Positions 58,736-64,000 of a stretch of 64,000 nt of DNA are shown piece after piece. The DNA lies in NCBI GenBank assembly GCA_942159475.1, contig OW804096.1, forward strand, positions 129,384,941 to 129,448,940, written 5' to 3'. Source of the stretch: Sthenelais limicola (lineage: Eukaryota; Annelida; Polychaeta; Phyllodocida; Sigalionidae). The notes under the pieces are model-generated. The model saw only the letters and a program-made list of their open reading frames with translations, was not told the DNA's origin and made no database searches. The translations under genes and the position numbers were made by a program. The stretch's first letter is position 1; every line of letters starts with the position of its first letter.

Positions 58736-59817
58736 TTGTTTTAACCCAAACATGTTCTTTCTCAAGACAAAGTTTGAAAAAGATATTGTGACTTTTTATG
58801 CATTGATTAGTTCCTTGAACTTCCGCCTGCAGCAGAGCATATGGCGCTGGTATTTACCTTTAAAACTAGTGGGCTGGCCAACAATGAAATAAGCATGCTT
58901 TTCCACAAAAGGGAGGACCCTGGCTAAGATCAGTATGGTTCTCTGTGCCTACAAATGAGAGATCCAAATAGGTTAGAAATGCCAATGCCATCTGATCAAA
59001 CACTTAAAACACATTAACTCACATACCCATAGACATAGCAATCAACTTGGTAATGAAAAACACTTAACTAAATACATGTATATGTTCCCATTTTGTAGTC
59101 GTTTCTGGACCCTGAGCATAGATAGATAATGATTATCTAAGGTCCTCATAGACTGTACCCAAGTACCTTGTACGACGTTCATGGATTAAATCGCATCTCA
59201 GGAATGCGTATAATTATGTAACAAGATTCAAGGTTTACACTGAAACCCACTCAGTTTAATCGATTTAAGTCTCATACTTTCATCAGGGGGAACTTAATGT
59301 TCCTACCGTGAAACCCATTCCAAGAGTATGGTGGAAGTACACGCTTACAGATTTGCGTATAAATAAAGGGGATGTTCAGAATCACGTTACTTAAAAATTG
59401 CCAATTGTTTATCCCCTGAAGTTGACACAGATATATATGTCTATCTACCCTTTTGGAAGTGGTAACACTCGATTTAGGCATTATGGATATTCATTTTAGG
59501 TATGTTTTCACCAGATAAATCCCATGATGTCTATAACCTATTTTCGGAGATTTCTATTTCGAAGTACTCTATTTGAAACTATCCACAAGTCATCCCCTTT
59601 TAGTTTACATTTTAGAGTACTATATGTCAGTGCTTCAGAACGCACAATAAATCCACACTCAGCTACCCGAGCATATAGCATATATATCTGTTTGGGTTAC
59701 TATTAAGCTATCCCCTATCCCTTATACTGGGGTCTCTTGCATTCTGCCCAGAATTAACCCAACAAACTAAGATTATATAAAACAATGAAACGACAATAGC
59801 CGTGAAAAGCCACATTA
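58736..59817. other. Non-coding stretch, no gene recognised
   Basis: Nothing recognised. The part to about 58960 could still belong to the foldback's right skirt. Confidence 0.35.
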
Positions 59818-59965
59818 CCTGCATGACACTTCACTCACCTATAGCTGGCATTTCACACTCACCTCGCCCTCCCTTTATTTTAGAAACCCCTCTACGCTAA
59901 ACCAAACAATGTCCCTTGTGCATTTATAACGGGCGCTACAAGGAAGCCGGCCATTATTGCTATTT
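59818..59965. repeat. Dispersed repeat, copy 2 (other copy 49.5 kb)
   Basis: Same order of phrases as 49490-49655, same orientation, with a shorter C-rich middle and an eroded right end. Confidence 0.75.
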
Positions 59966-62386
59966 TTTACATATTTTCTTCAATAGATCTTTCATGTTTA
60001 GTCATGCCTTGTAATTAATGTTTCTATGCTATCAGGCTCTTTATTCTGAAGAAATACAGTCCCCACTTTTCCAGGTCTACAATGGATATTTAGGAAATTA
60101 GAGCATTATATGCTGGAAATAAACCTCCAGACCAAAATATTGAATATATCATTCTCAAAATGAATTAAGATTACGTGGAAATGTTTGTTTATTCATTCAT
60201 ATGCTGAGATGCTCATGGAGCATAATCCATAACAAATTTTGCACTAAAATTTACTATCAAATTCATAGAGGAGGACAGAAATTTAAACCTATGTTGGCCG
60301 TCACGCTGATAATATGATGCGATTTAATAAAAGAAATCATGCAAAAAATGATTTCTGATTACTTGATGAAAGATGGACACATGGGTTAATTGAATCAGAA
60401 AGAAAAAAAATAATCAATAATCCTTATTGATCTTGAGATCTTAGGTTTCCAAAGGGGAAGTTTTTTGTCCGTCACCGCCCATGGTTTGTGACGGTTTGTG
60501 ACGGTTTTTCTTCGCTGATTTTCATAATGATCCTATGGGAGTTGGTATATTTCCCATTATACCATTCGAAAGGGGTTTTATTCTTCTTTGGGATCATGCG
60601 ATTCTTTTATTCTTTTTATGTTCTATTAATCAATCAAATGACTACGAATATTTTTGTGACCATCACCAACCGTGTCGCATTGTATTTAAGGGCATATTTC
60701 CAACAATTCTCATACCTAAGAGGAGCAGTTTCAGGGTTTAGAAGTGTATGATATGGGGCGCCTATACAAGACATTTCATTTAATTTCAATGACCTTTCAA
60801 AAAATACACATTTGGAAGCGTTTCATGAGAATCGACCACCATCGAAATTCACAATTAACGAGAGAAACATATCAGCACAAACATATCCTAATTGATTTCT
60901 ATATTATGAAATGCAGTGATCGCCACAATGTAGCGTATAAGCCTACCTAAAGCTACACTCTCAGTTAAAATCGGTCAAAAACTACTTATTCCTGCCGACA
61001 TCTAAAAGATTAAAACTTATCCTACTCACCGGAGACGAGCATTATTGATTTCGACGATTTGACCAGGACAAACGTTCTGGCAAAGTGGAATTCTTAAGTT
61101 GGTCGAGATCCTCAATGTTTAATATTACAGGAAGAGAAGCGTTTCACACACAGACGACGGAATTGATGTATTGATGAAAACTCTACTCAAGGTTTTAATA
61201 ACTCTACTCAAGTTGTTTAAGATCAATGTTTAAAGCAAACGGAACAATCCACTCGACGGATTATTCATTCAATAAAGAAGAGCTTAGATATTGTTTCATA
61301 TTTACGCTCTTTGATATATGAATATAGGAATTCATGAGGATAAAAGGTGGAAATGAACTGGAAGTACCACTTCGAACGCTCAAAGAAGACATTCTCAAAG
61401 GTTAAACATCGATAAATAGCGGCCTGAAAGATAATGATTATTTTGTTGGGCCCTAAATAGGCCTATTTAAGGAAACACAAAGCAATAAGCAATAAGGATA
61501 ATGTGTCAAAGAATTAAATTACCCGAACAATTGACGTCGAAGATACGAAAAAGTGTATACATAATACGGCCCACATAATAAAACTGCACATTATATCCAC
61601 CAAATGGAGACTACATAAACCAAATAAAGAAGAACAAAATCTCCAAGAATTTCCAGTTTGTCCATTGAATCTAGACTCGAGTTTGGCGTTAATAACATTT
61701 AATTTCCCCTTTCATTTTTACCTATCTTCTCTGCAATGGATCTTTGCGCGTGGATTCGCCGCGTTTTAGATCAAATCAAACTAAGCTTGGACAGAAAGCT
61801 TTGTTAACTTATATCATTGTCTAATTCACTATGGCCGGTTTCTTTCATAAGCCACTGACATTGTTGGTTGTTGCTGTAACGTTTTAATTATTGGAATCAC
61901 CTAAGGTACAGCTCGATATGAAGTATTTCGCGTGTATCCTGTTTGAATGAAATTTACTTATACATGTACCTGGAAGTGACACACTTAATTCAAGACATTC
62001 TATTCTTATTTTCACAATAATTTATGGAATTTTGATTTTATTTATAATAGGTATGGAAACTATTTTGCATCTTCCTTCTTTTAACGGTTGTTTGGTTTAA
62101 TGGACATTTTATTATTATACGCCGTGAGTGTATCAAGTTCTCTTCTTGATTCTTTTTTCTGGCGTATAAATAATGGACATATTGCAAAAAGTGTATTTGT
62201 GTCTATCTTTCAATAGCAATGATTTCCGCGATAGCATTTCTAGACGATGTCGATAATCTGAATTTAGAAATTAATTGCTTCATTTATTTAACGTGAATTA
62301 ACATTTATTTTTAGTCAAGTTTTCGACGAGTCGTAGCCCCGTGCGAAAACCATTTCCGCAACCCATAGCATAGGTCTGGAGAACCT
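59966..62386. other. Non-coding stretch, no gene recognised
   Basis: TTTGTGACGG is repeated at 60485-60504. Short frames at 60488-60950 show no family motif. Otherwise unique AT-rich DNA. Confidence 0.4.
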
Positions 62387-62633
62387 ATATGGGTCAGATT
62401 TTCAGAAAATGTACAATTTAACTTCACCAATCCTTTCAAATAGCCAACATTTAAGACAAAAACGAGTTTCAAAATACAGTTTTTACATAACAGAACTGAT
62501 ACTTTAAATCAATATCATACCAAGTATACTCAGATATACCCGGTATTCTTCATTTTTCAGCCTATAATTCAGCAGAATTTCACAAATATGTAGAGCTGCC
62601 AATTGTACATTTTCTGAAAAACTGACCCATATC
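62387..62633. mobile_element. MITE with GGGTCAGATTTTCAG TIR, copy 2
   Basis: TATATGGGTCAGATTTTCAG at the left and CTGAAAAACTGACCCATAT at the right form the terminal inverted repeat, with TGTACAATT/AATTGTACA next inside. Collinear with 39637-39881. The TA borders are clear here. Confidence 0.82.
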
Positions 62634-62699
62634 TATATATATTATATGTATCCCTGAAGCCCATTTAACTTACTTTTCTCGTTTAATTTGATCTTAGCC

Positions 62700-62800
62700 T
62701 CTCTAATTCTTTCACTAATCGAAAGGGAATAAAATCAACAGATAACACAATCAACTGTTTGGAAGTCTAACGCTTTAACCACTTGACTATAGGGGAATAT
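62700..62800 (-). mobile_element. Weak tRNA-like sequence, minus strand
   Basis: On the minus strand TAGTCAAGTGGTTAAAGCG reads as D-arm and A box, followed by TTAGACTTCCAAACAG like an anticodon arm and TGTTGATTTTATTCC in the place of a B box. The B box is poor, so at best a decayed tRNA-derived element. Confidence 0.35.
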
Positions 62801-64000
62801 AGAAGGCATATAAACACTTACATTGATTCATCACTTTTTAGGTTCATTTTAATGCAATTTTATTCTCCTCATGGTGATTGATGAGAATGGGGAAATATAT
62901 TATCTTTGAAGGTCCCTGTGTTCGCCATAGGCCTAATCATAAAAATATATCATGCATCTGTAATCTACTTCTACAATATGCGAATGCAAGACCTCTGGGT
63001 CTGCACGCTTCCTGGAAAACCATCGTTGTGAGGCAATCCATATGTTAAAAACAGTTAATTTCCCAGATAGATGAGTAGCCTACTATAATTGCCTACTGCA
63101 CAGTTTGAATGTATATAAATACTACATACTATACTTTCGAGTGCTGATAGAATGTATTATTACAGTCCTTCACACTCTTCGCTAATTGTTTATTTGTCCA
63201 AACAAAAGCTTAAATAGTCCACACAGTTTCAGGTCCTATGTCGCTGGTTGCACATCTCCGAAATTGGACAGTAAGCCCATACTGAACAGAGACAAACGAA
63301 CCCGTTCGAACTCTATGTTGAAAGCATTGCTTCAGTGTGTTCACTGTGGCTCTCTTACACAGGAATCCCCTAGACTTCTTCGTAAATTGATGCAAGCGTT
63401 GAAAAACCAGACTTTTGTGACATTGCAGCATGTGCTCCTTGACACGCAATGGCTTTCTAACGTGAAGAAAAACTCAATTGCAACACCCCAGTGTGTAGCT
63501 TAAAAACACAGGGGTAAATCTAGTAGATGATTAAGTAGAAGCTTGGGCGAACACTATGTGTGCATGACTGCAAGATAAGTAGCCTCATTTTGCAAGTCGA
63601 TGCAGACGAATTGCCAGTCACCTGCATCTTCTCGATGGAACATCCTCAAAGATGAAAATAAATGGATCCATTAGTCGTGCCCAAGATTCGGATTGATTTC
63701 CCTGGTTGAGTGAAGTGCGTGGCTTCATTCGCTGGAGCAACTTTCCTAAGCTTATCCCCATGACTTTTCTGAAAGAATATTTATCATCTCTTCCCAATAG
63801 GTTTTATCTACCTGCTTACTTTGTCTACTACACACACCTAATCCTTGAGCCCCTTTAATGCAACCACCTCACTATGCGAGCAAAAATCGTTCAGTCCCAA
63901 GGGTGGTCTTAATAGCGTCTTAACTGTAAAAGGTGGTTGCCGGTTTTTTGTCACAGATATTCTCGGATCGGTCATGTTTCCAATTGTTTTTTCCGCTTTC
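62801..64000. other. Non-coding end of window; one unassigned ORF pair
   Basis: Frames at 63186-63503 (+, 105 aa) and 63449-63210 (-, 79 aa) overlap. The minus one is Arg/Lys/Cys-rich, but neither has a motif I can name, and I do not call a gene. Confidence 0.35.

Noticed and set aside
63186..63503. 105-aa + frame and its 79-aa minus partner
   Set aside because: Neither has a family motif that I can name; either could be chance or an old transposon relic.
1..64000. CRISPR arrays, operons, phage or bacterial features
   Set aside because: No regularly spaced repeats with unique spacers and no dense coding; splicing and repeat content indicate a eukaryotic nuclear genome.

Overview
This window looks like nuclear DNA of a marine invertebrate. 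It is AT-rich, almost gene-empty, has GT-AG splicing, and is packed with decayed transposons. Three kinds of non-LTR retrotransposon remnant, tRNA-headed SINEs, many non-autonomous inverted-repeat elements and the frequent TAGGCCTA-type motif fit an invertebrate deuterostome such as an echinoderm or hemichordate. That placement is an inference from repeat style and not a phylogenetic result. No rRNA, intact tRNA, CRISPR array or bacterial-type operon was seen.

The only host gene I can support with confidence is a cytosolic-type sulfotransferase on the + strand. Exon 1 ends at 23452 and exon 2 runs 25416-26134, with one phase-1 intron of 1963 bases. A TATA-like box at 23240-23249 makes the ATG at 23302 (289 aa) more likely than the ATG at 23254 (305 aa). 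The 3'-PAPS motif, the catalytic histidine and the G-x-W substrate-loop region are present. The 5'-PAPS loop is unusual (RIRSGSSW where the family has YPKSGTTW) and the usual PAPS-site serine is Ala. The intron holds a 281-base tandem duplication and several inverted repeats. A 66-base piece of exon 2 reappears at 20581-20646, in frame at the 3' end of a reverse-transcriptase pseudogene.

Layout. 0-5 kb: non-coding with a small foldback at the edge. 4.95-5.71 kb: TIR element with a nested fragment of a second family. 7.08-8.40 kb: nested foldback with perfect 63-bp arms. 8.5-9.3 kb: L1/Tx1-like C-terminus, minus strand. 9.5-16 kb: mostly unique non-coding DNA. 16.1-18 kb: degenerate minus-strand ORFs, a 41-bp minisatellite and a tRNA-derived SINE. 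18.6-20.7 kb: retroelement pieces and the RT/sulfotransferase junction. 21.5-22.2 kb: SINE and MITE. 22.9-26.6 kb: sulfotransferase gene. 27-30.5 kb: hairpins, a zinc-knuckle-like ORF and a non-LTR tail. 33.4-39.9 kb: SINE, several MITEs, tandem duplication. 40.8-45.7 kb: three minus-strand non-LTR remnants. 47.5-54.3 kb: hairpin, large MITE and dispersed repeats. 55.4-58.7 kb: large foldback built of ~165-base units around an unidentified core. 59.8-62.6 kb: further repeat copies.

The genes do not form a pathway; the interest lies in the sulfotransferase, its duplicated fragment, and the inverted-repeat families, several present in two or three copies here.
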